From Lachnospiraceae bacterium (GTDB taxonomy: Bacteria > Bacillota > Clostridia > Lachnospirales > Lachnospiraceae), in contig JAETRD010000010.1 in assembly GCA_021770345.1 (NCBI GenBank), forward strand, positions 1-64,000: 64,000 nt of DNA, read 5' to 3'. Of the stretch, positions 15,923 through 25,194 are shown piece by piece. The first letter of the stretch is position 1. The number at the start of each line of letters is the position of its first letter. Made by a program: the position numbers and the translations under genes. The notes beneath the pieces are model-generated. The model worked only from the letters and a program-made list of their open reading frames with translations. It was not told the DNA's origin and ran no database searches.

Positions 15923-16888
15923 ATGAAACAATATATTTTAAAACGTATATTAATCAGTTTCCTTGTTCTTTTTGGCGTGTCAATCCTGCTGTATGGAATC
16001 GCGAGAAGCGTGCCGGGAGATTATGTTTCCAACATCACGGCGGGAAATCAGAACATCACGCCGGAGATGGAACAGAAAATGAGAGAATTATACGGTCTTG
16101 ACAAGGGAATTATAGAGGGATATATTTCCTGGCTCGGCGATGCGCTTCACGGGGATTTCGGCACTTCATTTAAATTCCAGCAGCCGGTGGTCGAGGTAAT
16201 TAAGAAAAACATGGCGCCGACACTGGCGCTTGCAGGTATTTCAATGATTCTGGAGATATTGATCGCGATACCGTTCGGCATTATCGCGGCGCGCAGACAG
16301 TACTCCGTGACGGATTACACGATCGTTGCGATCGCGCTGATGGGGATCTCGCTGCCGTCGTTCTTTTTCGCGTCGGTGCTTCGAAGCATTTTCAGCGTGA
16401 AGCTCGGATGGCTGCCGGTTTCCGGTATGCTGACGGCCCGCATGAATTACCAGGGCTGGGATTTGTTTGTGGACTATGCAAAGCATTTTGCGCTTCCTAT
16501 CATCGTGTTTGTCATCACGGGCGTCGGCGGCCTGCTGCGTTATACCCGTACGAACATGCTTGAGGTCTTGAGTGCGGATTATGTGCGCACGGCCCGTGCA
16601 AAGGGTCTGCCGGAGGTGAAAGTCATCGGCAAGCATGCGTTTCGTAATACGCTGATTCCGATTGTGACGATAGTCGGAGGAATGATTCCCGGACTGTTTT
16701 CGGGAGCAGTTATCACAGAGGGTATTTTCTCTTTGGAGGGACTGGGAAACATCGCCTTAAAGGCAGTATACAGCGGCGATATTCCGTATCTGATGGGATT
16801 TAATATGTTTATTGCGGTATTGACACTGATTGGAACGTTGGTTTCGGATATTCTGTATGCAGTTGTCGACCCACGCGTGCGTTACTAG
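15923..16888 (+). CDS. Peptide ABC transporter permease (OppB/DppB type)
   Basis: 321 aa with the N-terminal YILKRILISFLVLFGVSILLYGI membrane helix and the RSVPGD motif of OppB/DppB. Six membrane segments are expected. The EAA loop that contacts the ATPase is RTARAKGLPEVKVIGKHAFR..LIP. It forms the membrane channel with the next gene product. 14 nt separate the two genes. Confidence 0.94.
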   Translation: MKQYILKRILISFLVLFGVSILLYGIARSVPGDYVSNITAGNQNITPEMEQKMRELYGLDKGIIEGYISWLGDALHGDFGTSFKFQQPVVEVIKKNMAPTLALAGISMILEILIAIPFGIIAARRQYSVTDYTIVAIALMGISLPSFFFASVLRSIFSVKLGWLPVSGMLTARMNYQGWDLFVDYAKHFALPIIVFVITGVGGLLRYTRTNMLEVLSADYVRTARAKGLPEVKVIGKHAFRNTLIPIVTIVGGMIPGLFSGAVITEGIFSLEGLGNIALKAVYSGDIPYLMGFNMFIAVLTLIGTLVSDILYAVVDPRVRY

Positions 16889-16901
16889 GGAGGTGGCTCG
16901 T

Positions 16902-17903
16902 ATGGAAGAAAACAAAGACTTAAAACAGAGAAATCAGCAGGAACAGGATGAATTCGAAAAAAATCAGGTGATTATGACTCCGGGACAGCTGGTCGCAAAG
17001 CGGTTTTTTCGCAACAAGCTGGCCTGTGTGGGACTGGCTATCATCATCGTGATGGCATTGTTCTGTATTATCGGACCGATGTTCAGTCCTTACGGAGAGT
17101 ATGAAATCTTTTATATAAATAGCAAGACAGGCGAGGAGGTCCGCATGGCGAACGCATCCGGGAACCCGGATTTGGGTGTCAACGTCAAGGCGCCAATGTC
17201 CTCCGCGCATCTGCTCGGTACGGACGCGGACGGGCGTGACGTGTTTACGCGTCTGATGTACGGCGGAAGAATCTCTCTGACCGTTGGTTTTGTGGTGGTG
17301 GCGATTGAGCTGATCATCGGTATTATCATGGGAGGAATCGCAGGATATTACGGCGGTAAGGTTGATATGCTTATCATGCGTCTGGTGGAGATCTTTTACT
17401 CTCTGCCGTTTGTGCCGATGATGTTGATCATATCTTCCCTGTTTGTCGGCTACGGACTTTCTCCGCGATATAAGATTTACTTTATTATGATTGTCATGGG
17501 TATCCTCTACTGGGCAGGCGTGGCCAGAAACGTGCGCGCGCAGATTTTGTCGCTGCGTGAGATGGAGTATATGCAGGCCGCGGAGGCGACCGGCATCCGC
17601 ACCTGGAGAAAGATTTTCAAACACCTGATCCCGAATACCATCCCGATCATCATTCTGATCGCGACGATGGACGTCGGCGGGGTGATCCTGACCGAGTCGG
17701 TGTTAAGCTACCTCGGCGTGGGTATCGCATGGCCGTATGCCTCCTGGGGAAATATGGCGAATGCCGTTACGGACTCCGTCATCATGAAAAACTATCCGAA
17801 TATCTGGGCACCGCCGGGGATTTTGATTCTTCTGACGGTACTGGCATTTAACTTTATCGGCGACGGTATGCGTGATGCATTCGACCCGAAAATGAAAAGG
17901 TAG
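16902..17903 (+). CDS. Peptide ABC transporter permease (OppC/DppC type)
   Basis: 333 aa. The ATG at 16902 follows GGAGGTG; a longer in-frame extension overlapping the upstream permease is rejected. A charged cytoplasmic head of about 35 residues precedes the first helix (KLACVGLAIIIVMALFCIIGP). Family marks: HLLGTDADGRDVFTRLMYGGRISL and the EAA loop AAEATGIRTWRKIFKHLIPN. Partner of the preceding permease. The ATPase gene follows after 10 nt. Confidence 0.94.
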   Translation: MEENKDLKQRNQQEQDEFEKNQVIMTPGQLVAKRFFRNKLACVGLAIIIVMALFCIIGPMFSPYGEYEIFYINSKTGEEVRMANASGNPDLGVNVKAPMSSAHLLGTDADGRDVFTRLMYGGRISLTVGFVVVAIELIIGIIMGGIAGYYGGKVDMLIMRLVEIFYSLPFVPMMLIISSLFVGYGLSPRYKIYFIMIVMGILYWAGVARNVRAQILSLREMEYMQAAEATGIRTWRKIFKHLIPNTIPIIILIATMDVGGVILTESVLSYLGVGIAWPYASWGNMANAVTDSVIMKNYPNIWAPPGILILLTVLAFNFIGDGMRDAFDPKMKR

Positions 17904-17913
17904 GTGAGAAGCT

Positions 17914-19053
17914 TTGACGAACAATGAACAGAAAGCCCGCATGAAAGAAATTAAAAAGTTTAATGCGGTGAAATATAAAGAGTACAACAAAAAGATGAAG
18001 AAAAAGAAGGTTCCGGAGTCAGAGTATGTCACCAAAATGAAAAATCCGGACAATATTCTTGAGTTCGATAATTTAAAGACGTATTTTTATACGGACACCG
18101 GCACGGTAAAGGCCGTGGACGGTGTTACGTTTGAGATTCCGCGGGGCTCTACGATCGGTGTCGTGGGAGAGTCCGGCTGCGGGAAGTCCGTGACCAGCCT
18201 TTCCGTGATGGGACTGCTTCAGGGCCCGACGGGACAGATTGCGGACGGCGAGATACGCTATAATCAGGTCAGCAGGGAGCGTGCGGTGAATCTGGCGAAA
18301 ATCTCCAGAAAAGAGATGGAAAAGATCCGCGGAAACGAGATTTCGATGATTTTCCAGGAGCCGATGACCACCTTAAATCCGGTGTTTACAATCGGAAACC
18401 AGCTGTGCGAGTGTATCACGCTTCACAATCCGGATATGAAAAAGGCGGATGTGGAGGCGCGTGCACTTGAGACGTTGGAGCTCGTGGGAATTAAGCGTGA
18501 GGGTATCTTAAACAATTACCCGCATGAGCTGTCCGGAGGTATGCGTCAGCGTGTCGTAATCGCGATGGCATTGGCCTGCAATCCGCAGCTGATTATCGCG
18601 GATGAGCCGACGACGGCGCTCGACGTGACGATTCAGGCACAGATTCTCGATCTGCTGCGCGACTTAAAGGATAAGATTAACGCGTCGATCATGCTGATCA
18701 CGCACGACCTCGGCGTTGTTGCGGAGATGGCGGATTATGTGGTCGTTATGTATGCGGGGCGTGTCGTGGAACAGGGAACGGCGGATGATATTTTCCATCA
18801 CCCGGCGCACCCGTATACGATCGGTCTGATGAAGTCAAAACCGATGCTCAATGAGAAGGTGGACCGTCTCTACTCGATTCCGGGTAATGTGCCGAATCCG
18901 ATTAACCTTCCGGAGCACTGCTATTTTAAGAACCGCTGCGAGTCCTGCACGGAGACGTGTGAGGGCACCTATCCGGAGCTGGTGAGTATCACGGACACAC
19001 ACAAGGTAAGCTGTCATTTGTGTGCGGCCCAGAAAGGGGGAAATGAAGCGTAA
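17914..19053 (+). CDS. Peptide ABC transporter ATPase (OppD/DppD type)
   Basis: 379 aa with a TTG start directly behind AGGTGAGA. A Lys-rich head of about 45 residues is unusual for OppD and may reflect the chosen start. The ATPase core is complete: Walker A GESGCGKS, Q-loop FQEPMTTLNP, signature LSGGMRQR, Walker B LIIADEPTTALD and H-loop ITHDLG. The C-terminal region has the CYFKNRC..C..C cysteine cluster of the oligopeptide/dipeptide ATPase extension, seen in members that bind an iron-sulfur cluster. Coupled to the next gene by a TAATG overlap. Confidence 0.94.
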   Translation: MTNNEQKARMKEIKKFNAVKYKEYNKKMKKKKVPESEYVTKMKNPDNILEFDNLKTYFYTDTGTVKAVDGVTFEIPRGSTIGVVGESGCGKSVTSLSVMGLLQGPTGQIADGEIRYNQVSRERAVNLAKISRKEMEKIRGNEISMIFQEPMTTLNPVFTIGNQLCECITLHNPDMKKADVEARALETLELVGIKREGILNNYPHELSGGMRQRVVIAMALACNPQLIIADEPTTALDVTIQAQILDLLRDLKDKINASIMLITHDLGVVAEMADYVVVMYAGRVVEQGTADDIFHHPAHPYTIGLMKSKPMLNEKVDRLYSIPGNVPNPINLPEHCYFKNRCESCTETCEGTYPELVSITDTHKVSCHLCAAQKGGNEA

Positions 19054-20033
19054 TGGCAAACAGTGAAGTAGTAATCGAAGTGGAAAAACTCAAAAAATAT
19101 TTCCCTGTCAAGTCCGGTCTCTTACAGCGCACCGTCGGACATGTCCGCGCGGTGGACGGCGTGAGTTTTCAGATAAAGAAAGGCCAGACGTTCGGCCTTG
19201 TAGGCGAGTCCGGCTGCGGCAAGTCCACGCTTGGACGCACGCTGCTCCGCCTGATCGAGCCGACGGAGGGCAAGGTAAAAATCAACGGGACCGATATGTC
19301 CTCGCTAAAGAGAAGCGAGCTTCGCCCGCTGCGTCCGACGATGCAGATGATTTTCCAGGACCCGTTTTCCTCGCTTGACCCGCGTATGCCGGTCGGAGAG
19401 ATTATCGGTGAGGCGGTCAGAGAGCATGAGATCGTTCCGAAGGAGCAGTACAGGGACTATATTTTAAAAGTCATGGAGGACTGCGGTTTGCGGCCCTATT
19501 ATATTGACCGTTACCCGCATGAGTTTTCCGGTGGGCAGAGACAGCGTATCTGTATCGCGCGTGCGCTTGCGCTGAATCCGTCCTTTATCGTCTGCGATGA
19601 GCCGGTGTCGGCACTCGACGTATCGATTCAGGCGCAGATTATCAACCTGATGAAAGATCTGCAGGACGAGCGTGAGCTCACATACCTGTTTATCTCTCAC
19701 GACCTCTCGGTGGTGGAGCATATCTCCGATGTCATCGGCGTTATGTACCTCGGAACGATGGTCGAGATGGGGACAAAGGAAGATATATTCCGCGAACCGC
19801 TGCACCCGTATACGCAGGCGCTGTTTTCTGCGGTTCCGGTTGCGGACCCGGATGTGAAGATGAACCGTATTCTGCTCGAGGGAGACATCCCGTCCCCGGC
19901 GAACCCGCCGAAGGGATGTAAGTTCCATACCCGCTGTTCACACTGCATGGGAATCTGCAAGGAGCAGGAGCCCGTGGAGCGGGATATGGGGAACGGGCAT
20001 ATCGTGAAATGTCATCTCTACAATGAAAAATAA
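19053..20033 (+). CDS. Peptide ABC transporter ATPase (OppF/DppF type)
   Basis: 326 aa. Walker A GESGCGKST, FQDPFSSLDPRM Q-loop typical of OppF, signature FSGGQRQR, Walker B FIVCDEPVSALD and H-loop ISHDLS. The C-terminal extension KGCKFHTRCSHCMGICKEQEP carries the same cysteine pattern as OppD. It completes a full importer: binding protein, two permeases, two ATPases. Confidence 0.95.
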   Translation: MANSEVVIEVEKLKKYFPVKSGLLQRTVGHVRAVDGVSFQIKKGQTFGLVGESGCGKSTLGRTLLRLIEPTEGKVKINGTDMSSLKRSELRPLRPTMQMIFQDPFSSLDPRMPVGEIIGEAVREHEIVPKEQYRDYILKVMEDCGLRPYYIDRYPHEFSGGQRQRICIARALALNPSFIVCDEPVSALDVSIQAQIINLMKDLQDERELTYLFISHDLSVVEHISDVIGVMYLGTMVEMGTKEDIFREPLHPYTQALFSAVPVADPDVKMNRILLEGDIPSPANPPKGCKFHTRCSHCMGICKEQEPVERDMGNGHIVKCHLYNEK

Positions 20034-20083
20034 AGAGGTTTGCGATTCGGATTTGATCGATTCGGAGGAAACAGGGGAAGGGT

Positions 20084-20791
20084 ATGTTTTTTGACAGATC
20101 TGGCAAAGCCAAACGGCGCAGAGAACTGAAAAACGAACTCAAAGAGCTGCAAAAAGCGTTTGCGGCGGCCGGGTGCGACAAAGCGGAGGCAGCGGGCCGC
20201 TGTAGGGAACTGGGCGAGACCATAGAGCTGGGCGAGGCGCTGTGTGACGGATATCTGAGTGCAAGAGCGCATCTCGCACGGGCCAGAGAGGCGATACCGA
20301 AGCTTCTTGACTGTATGGGTGAGAGCCCGGCGGACGAGGTGGAAAAAAGTCTGCAAAGTCTTATGACGGATTTGGAGCAGGTGTACCATGACTGTTCGAT
20401 TCGGGAGGATGATGCGGATTTTGCATCCACGGTTCACAGTTTAAAGAAACTGGCGGGGCAGTACGCGGGAAGCGTGGCGCAGGCGAAGACGGAGGCTGGG
20501 CGCGCTTTTCCCGGGATTATGCTGCGCAGCGAGCTCGAGAATGTGGGTGCGGTGCTCGACGATGCGGCGGCATGGAATGCGCCGGATTTTCTGGCGCTTG
20601 CCTACTTTTTCCGGCATGAAGACCGGGCGTCGTTAAAAGAGATGGAAAACGAACAGCGCAATCATTATGTGAGCGGCTACTGGTCGGAGCACTTTGAGGA
20701 ACCTTTTGCCGCGATGGAGCAGAGAGCGGACAGAGCGGGTGCGCTTCGGACGCTGTCGGAGAAGTATTTCGCAAAGGAGCATATGTCATAA
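20084..20791 (+). CDS. Helical cytoplasmic protein of unknown function
   Basis: 235 aa, almost entirely predicted helix, rich in Ala, Glu, Lys and Arg. The N terminus is strongly basic (FFDRSGKAKRRRELKNELKEL) and may form a short coiled coil. No signal peptide, membrane segment or catalytic motif is seen and no family is recognised. It starts 50 nt after the peptide ATPase gene, so it may be the sixth cistron of that operon. No clear terminator separates them. Confidence 0.6.
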   Translation: MFFDRSGKAKRRRELKNELKELQKAFAAAGCDKAEAAGRCRELGETIELGEALCDGYLSARAHLARAREAIPKLLDCMGESPADEVEKSLQSLMTDLEQVYHDCSIREDDADFASTVHSLKKLAGQYAGSVAQAKTEAGRAFPGIMLRSELENVGAVLDDAAAWNAPDFLALAYFFRHEDRASLKEMENEQRNHYVSGYWSEHFEEPFAAMEQRADRAGALRTLSEKYFAKEHMS

Positions 20792-20911
20792 ACGCTCCGT
20801 TTTGGCTGTTTATAGCCGAACAGAATGGATAAAATAACCGTAGGTTATGGAAACTGACATGTTGCATAATTGTATACCACAATACAATGTCAAATTAGTG
20901 AAATCTGAATA

Positions 20912-20940
20912 TTGAGGAATCGGCAAAAATTTGCTATGAT
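20912..20940 (+). promoter_or_regulatory. Promoter of the liv operon
   Basis: TTGAGG (20912-20917), 17-bp spacer, TATGAT (20935-20940). The leader that follows has a 7-bp hairpin ending in CTTTTGTTGTTG (20953-20984) and a second imperfect hairpin (20992-21017). No known riboswitch is recognised. Confidence 0.65.
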
Positions 20941-21071
20941 TTCAAAAAGAATAAAGGCGTTCCGTACAGGGCGCTTTTGTTGTTGAACATAAGGGCTGTT
21001 CGCGAAGCGTGCAGTCCGTTGTTTTACAAAGGGATGACCGGTGATGTCATCTGTTGTTATCAGGAGGGATT

Positions 21072-22343
21072 ATGATGAAGAAAGCATTGAGTGTAGTATT
21101 GACGGCGGCAATGGCGGTAAGTCTTGCAGCCTGCGGAAACGACGGCGGCAATGCCGCAGGAACGACGGACGCAGCAGCGGGCGGCGCGGCAGCGGAATCG
21201 ACCGAGAGCGGTGCGGCAGATGCAGGGAATGCAGCGGAAGCGGATAACGGTGCAGATGCGGGAAGCGGCGCGGCTGCCGGTGAGGCATTTAAGATCGGCG
21301 GCATCGGACCGATTACAGGGGATGCAGCGCTGTACGGTACCGCGGTTATGAACGCGGCTCAGATCGCGGTGGACGAGATCAACGCGGCGGGCGGCATCAA
21401 CGGCTATCCGATTGAGTTCAAATTCGAGGATGACCAGCATGACGCGGAGAAGTCTGTGAATGCATATAACTCTCTTAAGGACTGGGGCATGCAGGTGCTG
21501 ATGGGAACCGTGACGACGACCCCGTGTGTGGCGGTAGCGGATATGACCGCGGCCGACGGAATGTTCCAGCTGACACCGTCTGCATCTTCCACAGACGTAA
21601 TTGCAAATGACAATGTATTTCAGATCTGCTTTACCGATCCGAACCAGGGTGCAAAATCCGCGCAGTACATAGCAGAAAACGGGCTTGCCGAGAAGGTAGC
21701 CGTGATCTATAACAGCTCGGATGTGTACTCTTCGGGTATCGAGGAGACATTTATCGCGGAGGCAGAGGCGCAGGGCCTTACCGTTGTGGCCGACGAGGCG
21801 TTTACCAATGACTCCAAGACGGACTTCTCCACGCAGCTTCAGGCAGCGCAGAGTGCGGGAGCGGATCTGGTATTCCTTCCGTTCTATTACACGGAGGCAT
21901 CCACCGTGTTAAAGCAGGCGGACGGCATGGGTTATGACCCGATCTTCTTCGGAGTGGACGGTATGGACGGAATTCTCGGTGTCGAGAACTTTGATACCTC
22001 TTTAGCGGAGGGCGTTATGCTTCTGACCCCGTTTGCAGCGGATGCGGACGATGAGGCGACACAGGCATTTGTGGCAAAATATGAGGCTGCATATGGCAGC
22101 ACACCGATTCAGTTTGCGGCGGATGCTTACGATGCGATTTATGCGATCAAGCTTGCGATGGAGACGGCAGGGGTGACTCCGGATATGAGCGTTTCTGATA
22201 TGGGCAGCGCACTGTCAGAGGCAATGCCGAACATTACGCTCGACGGACTGACCGGTGAGGGCATGTCCTGGGAGGCAACCGGTGAGGTCAGCAAGGCGCC
22301 GATGGCAGTCGTGATCAAAGACGGTGCATATACTGCAATGTAA
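21072..22343 (+). CDS. Branched-chain amino acid ABC transporter substrate-binding lipoprotein
   Basis: 423 aa from the ATG at 21072; the adjacent ATG at 21075 has a slightly better distance to AGGAGG. Lipobox LAAC (Cys21), then an Ala/Gly/Glu/Asp-rich low-complexity linker to about residue 75. The periplasmic-binding fold type I follows: FKIGGIGPITGDAALYG, AAGGINGYPIEFKFEDDQHDAEKS, PFYYTEASTVLKQA and FAADAYDAIYAIK. It captures leucine, isoleucine, valine or related ligands outside the membrane; the true ligand is not deducible. First gene of a complete five-gene Liv operon. Confidence 0.93.
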   Translation: MMKKALSVVLTAAMAVSLAACGNDGGNAAGTTDAAAGGAAAESTESGAADAGNAAEADNGADAGSGAAAGEAFKIGGIGPITGDAALYGTAVMNAAQIAVDEINAAGGINGYPIEFKFEDDQHDAEKSVNAYNSLKDWGMQVLMGTVTTTPCVAVADMTAADGMFQLTPSASSTDVIANDNVFQICFTDPNQGAKSAQYIAENGLAEKVAVIYNSSDVYSSGIEETFIAEAEAQGLTVVADEAFTNDSKTDFSTQLQAAQSAGADLVFLPFYYTEASTVLKQADGMGYDPIFFGVDGMDGILGVENFDTSLAEGVMLLTPFAADADDEATQAFVAKYEAAYGSTPIQFAADAYDAIYAIKLAMETAGVTPDMSVSDMGSALSEAMPNITLDGLTGEGMSWEATGEVSKAPMAVVIKDGAYTAM

Positions 22344-22370
22344 AATTGCATTACAGATAAGCCAATAAAG

Positions 22371-22415
22371 GAGTTGGCGCGTTGGCGAATAGACGTTGGC
22401 GTGCCGACTCTTTTT
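22371..22415 (+). terminator. Terminator-like hairpin between binding protein and permease
   Basis: GAGTTGGCGCG pairs with CGTGCCGACTC (mostly Watson-Crick, a G-T and a C-A type irregularity), followed by five T. It lies inside the operon, so partial termination would make the binding protein more abundant than the membrane parts. Confidence 0.7.
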
Positions 22416-22443
22416 CACTTATGGGAAAGACAGGAGTATTTTT

Positions 22444-23325
22444 ATGAATTTTTTAACCTATTTGATAAACGGAATCAGCCTGGGCAGCGTCTATGCGATT
22501 ATCGCGCTGGGTTACACGATGGTCTACGGGATTGCAAAGATGCTGAATTTTGCGCACGGAGACGTCATCATGATCGGGTGCTATGTGGTATTCCTTGCGA
22601 TGAGCCGCTCGGGGCTTCCCGCACTTCCGTCGGTTGCGCTGGCAGTCGTCGCGTGCACGCTGCTCGGAATCACGGTTGAGAAGATTGCATATAAGCCGCT
22701 TCGACGTGCGACGCCCCTGGCGGTGCTCATCACGGCGATCGGCGTCAGCTATTTTCTGCAGAACATGGCGCTGCTGCTCTTTGGGGCCGACACGAAATCG
22801 TTCAGCCCGGTTGTGAATGTGCCGGCGCTAAAACTGGCGGACGGAGCGCTCACTATTTCCGGCACGACGATCGTGACCGTGGCGGCCTGTATCGTGATCA
22901 TGATCGGCTTAAGCCTCTTTGTCAAAAGGACAAAGGCCGGCCAGGCGATGCTTGCGGTGTCGGAGGATAAAGACGCGGCGCAGCTGATGGGGGTCAATGT
23001 CAACGCGACAATCTCGCTGACCTTTGCGATCGGTTCGGGGCTTGCGGCCATTGCGGGCGTGCTGTTCTGTTCGGCGTATCCGACGCTGACGCCCTACACC
23101 GGTTCGATGCCGGGAATCAAAGCCTTTACGGCTGCGGTGTTTGGCGGTATCGGATCGATTCCGGGCGCGTTAATCGGAGGAATTCTGTTGGGAGTGATCG
23201 AGATTTTCGGGCGCGCCTATATTTCTTCCCAGCTGTCGGACGCGATCGTGTTTGCCGTGTTAATCGTTGTGCTTCTGGTGAAACCTACCGGCCTGCTGGG
23301 CAGACAGGTACATGAGAAGGTCTAA
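22444..23325 (+). CDS. livH: Branched-chain amino acid ABC transporter permease (LivH type)
   Basis: 293 aa, about eight membrane segments. Family marks: LINGISLGSVYAIIALGYTMVYGI, MLNFAHGDVIM and FGGIGSIPGALIGG. The ATG at 22444 follows CAGGAG; an upstream in-frame start falls inside the terminator hairpin and is rejected. Forms the channel with LivM. Confidence 0.94.
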   Translation: MNFLTYLINGISLGSVYAIIALGYTMVYGIAKMLNFAHGDVIMIGCYVVFLAMSRSGLPALPSVALAVVACTLLGITVEKIAYKPLRRATPLAVLITAIGVSYFLQNMALLLFGADTKSFSPVVNVPALKLADGALTISGTTIVTVAACIVIMIGLSLFVKRTKAGQAMLAVSEDKDAAQLMGVNVNATISLTFAIGSGLAAIAGVLFCSAYPTLTPYTGSMPGIKAFTAAVFGGIGSIPGALIGGILLGVIEIFGRAYISSQLSDAIVFAVLIVVLLVKPTGLLGRQVHEKV

Positions 23326-23350
23326 AGAGCGTATGCGTATGGAGTGGAAT

Positions 23351-24403
23351 ATGAAAAAGAAAACAAAGGATCAGTTAATTACAATCGGAAGTATCGCGGT
23401 TTTATATCTCATAGTTCAGATTTTGGTGAAAACCGGAAATATGTCATCCCTGATGCAGGGACTTCTCGTCCCGATGTGCACCTATTCGCTTGTGGCGATC
23501 GGCTTAAATCTCTGCGTGGGTTATCTCGGGGAGCTCAGTATCGGACACGCGGGCTTTATGTGTGTGGGAGCGTTTGCGGGCGCGTTCTGCACGAAAGTGC
23601 TGCAGGGGACGATCGAAAACGGAACGCTCCTGTTTGTGTTTGCGCTGTTTGCCGGAATCCTTGCGGCTGCGCTGTCCGGGTTTCTGATCGGCGTTCCGGT
23701 GCTGCGTCTGCGGGGAGATTACCTTGCGATCGTGACGCTGGCGTTCGGGGAGATTATCAAGAATATTATCAATGTACTCTACGTTGCAAAAGACGGAAAC
23801 GGCTGGCATTTTGCAATCTCCGATGCGAAAAGCATGTCTCTTGCCGAGGACAGTGTGTGGCTGATAAACGGAGCGAAGGGAATCACAAAAGTTCCGCGTC
23901 TGTCGGGTTTTACCGCGGGTATCATTTTGATTGTGATTGCGCTTTTTGTTGTATACAATCTGGTAAATTCCCGGAGCGGCCGGGCAGTCATGGCAATCCG
24001 TGACAACCGCATCGCGGCGGAGTCAGTCGGTATCAATATCACGAAATATAAGCTGATGGCATTTACAATCTCGGCTGCCATCGCGGGGGCAGGCGGTGTG
24101 CTCTACGCGCATAATCTCTCGACACTCACCGCGACCCCGGCGAATTTCGGCTACAATATGTCGATTATGATTCTTGTGTTTGTCGTGCTCGGCGGAATCG
24201 GAAGCTTCCGCGGTTCCATTATCGCGGCAGTTCTTCTGACGCTGCTGCCGGAGATGCTGCGCGGACTTTCCGATTATCGAATGCTGATTTATTCGATTGT
24301 GCTGATTCTTATGATGCTGTTTAACTGGGCGCCGAAATGTATCGTGTGGAGACAGCGGCTTGCGGCGCGTTTTCAGAAAAAAACCACAAAGGAGGCAGTG
24401 TAA
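23351..24403 (+). CDS. livM: Branched-chain amino acid ABC transporter permease (LivM type)
   Basis: About 350 aa. Several in-frame ATGs exist between 23312 and 23351. I prefer 23351 because GGAGTGG lies 5 nt before it and the protein then begins MKKKTKDQ before the first membrane helix. Family marks: LNLCVGYLGELSIGHAGFM, RLRGDYLAIVTLAFGEI and VLGGIGSFRGSIIAA. Earlier starts would overlap the end of livH by a few bases. Confidence 0.92.
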   Translation: MKKKTKDQLITIGSIAVLYLIVQILVKTGNMSSLMQGLLVPMCTYSLVAIGLNLCVGYLGELSIGHAGFMCVGAFAGAFCTKVLQGTIENGTLLFVFALFAGILAAALSGFLIGVPVLRLRGDYLAIVTLAFGEIIKNIINVLYVAKDGNGWHFAISDAKSMSLAEDSVWLINGAKGITKVPRLSGFTAGIILIVIALFVVYNLVNSRSGRAVMAIRDNRIAAESVGINITKYKLMAFTISAAIAGAGGVLYAHNLSTLTATPANFGYNMSIMILVFVVLGGIGSFRGSIIAAVLLTLLPEMLRGLSDYRMLIYSIVLILMMLFNWAPKCIVWRQRLAARFQKKTTKEAV

Positions 24404-24404
24404 T

Positions 24405-25163
24405 ATGGCATTACTTGAAGTGAAAAATCTCGGGATTTCCTTTGGCGGTCTTCGTGCGGTGGACGGTTTTCATATCACGATAGAAAAGGGGGCGCTGTAT
24501 GGCTTAATCGGACCGAACGGCGCCGGGAAGACAACGGTATTTAATATGCTCACCGGGGTGTATACGCCGGACGAGGGTGTGATTGCGCTGGACGGGGCCG
24601 ACATTACCGGGAAGAAGACCATCGACATCAACAGGGCGGGGATTGCCCGCACCTTTCAGAATATCAGATTGTTTGCGGAGCAGACCGTGCTCGACAATGT
24701 AAAAATCGGCCTGCACAATCGCATGGAATATTCCGCGCTGACGGGAATCCTGCGGCTTCCGAAATACCGCCGGATGGAGCGGGAGATGGACGAGGCGGCG
24801 CTTGCCCTGCTTAAGGTGTTTGACCTTGACCAGGAGGCGGATTATCTGGCGTCAAACCTTCCCTACGGAAAGCAGCGGAAGCTTGAGATCGCGCGGGCGC
24901 TGGCGACGAATCCGAAGCTTCTTCTGCTGGATGAGCCGGCGGCCGGCATGAATCCGAACGAGACGAAAGAGCTGATGGAAACCATTCATTTCGTGCGTGA
25001 CAAGTTTGATATGACCATCCTTCTGATCGAGCATGACATGAAGCTGGTCTCGGGAATCTGCGAGAGGCTTACGGTGCTGAATTTCGGCCAGGTGCTGGCA
25101 GAGGGGGAGACCGGGGAGGTCTTAAACAATCCGCAGGTAATCAAGGCATATCTGGGCGAGTAG
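24405..25163 (+). CDS. livG: Branched-chain amino acid ABC transporter ATPase (LivG type)
   Basis: 252 aa from the ATG at 24405, which directly follows the livM stop and is preceded by GGAGG. Walker A GPNGAGKTT, the LivG-typical GIARTFQNIRLF segment, Walker B LLLLDEPAAGMNP and H-loop LIEHDM. The signature motif is degenerate, LPYGKQRKLEIAR, which is normal for LivG. Confidence 0.95.
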   Translation: MALLEVKNLGISFGGLRAVDGFHITIEKGALYGLIGPNGAGKTTVFNMLTGVYTPDEGVIALDGADITGKKTIDINRAGIARTFQNIRLFAEQTVLDNVKIGLHNRMEYSALTGILRLPKYRRMEREMDEAALALLKVFDLDQEADYLASNLPYGKQRKLEIARALATNPKLLLLDEPAAGMNPNETKELMETIHFVRDKFDMTILLIEHDMKLVSGICERLTVLNFGQVLAEGETGEVLNNPQVIKAYLGE

Positions 25164-25194
25164 CGCGCCGTCTGACGCAGAAGGAGAAAAAACT

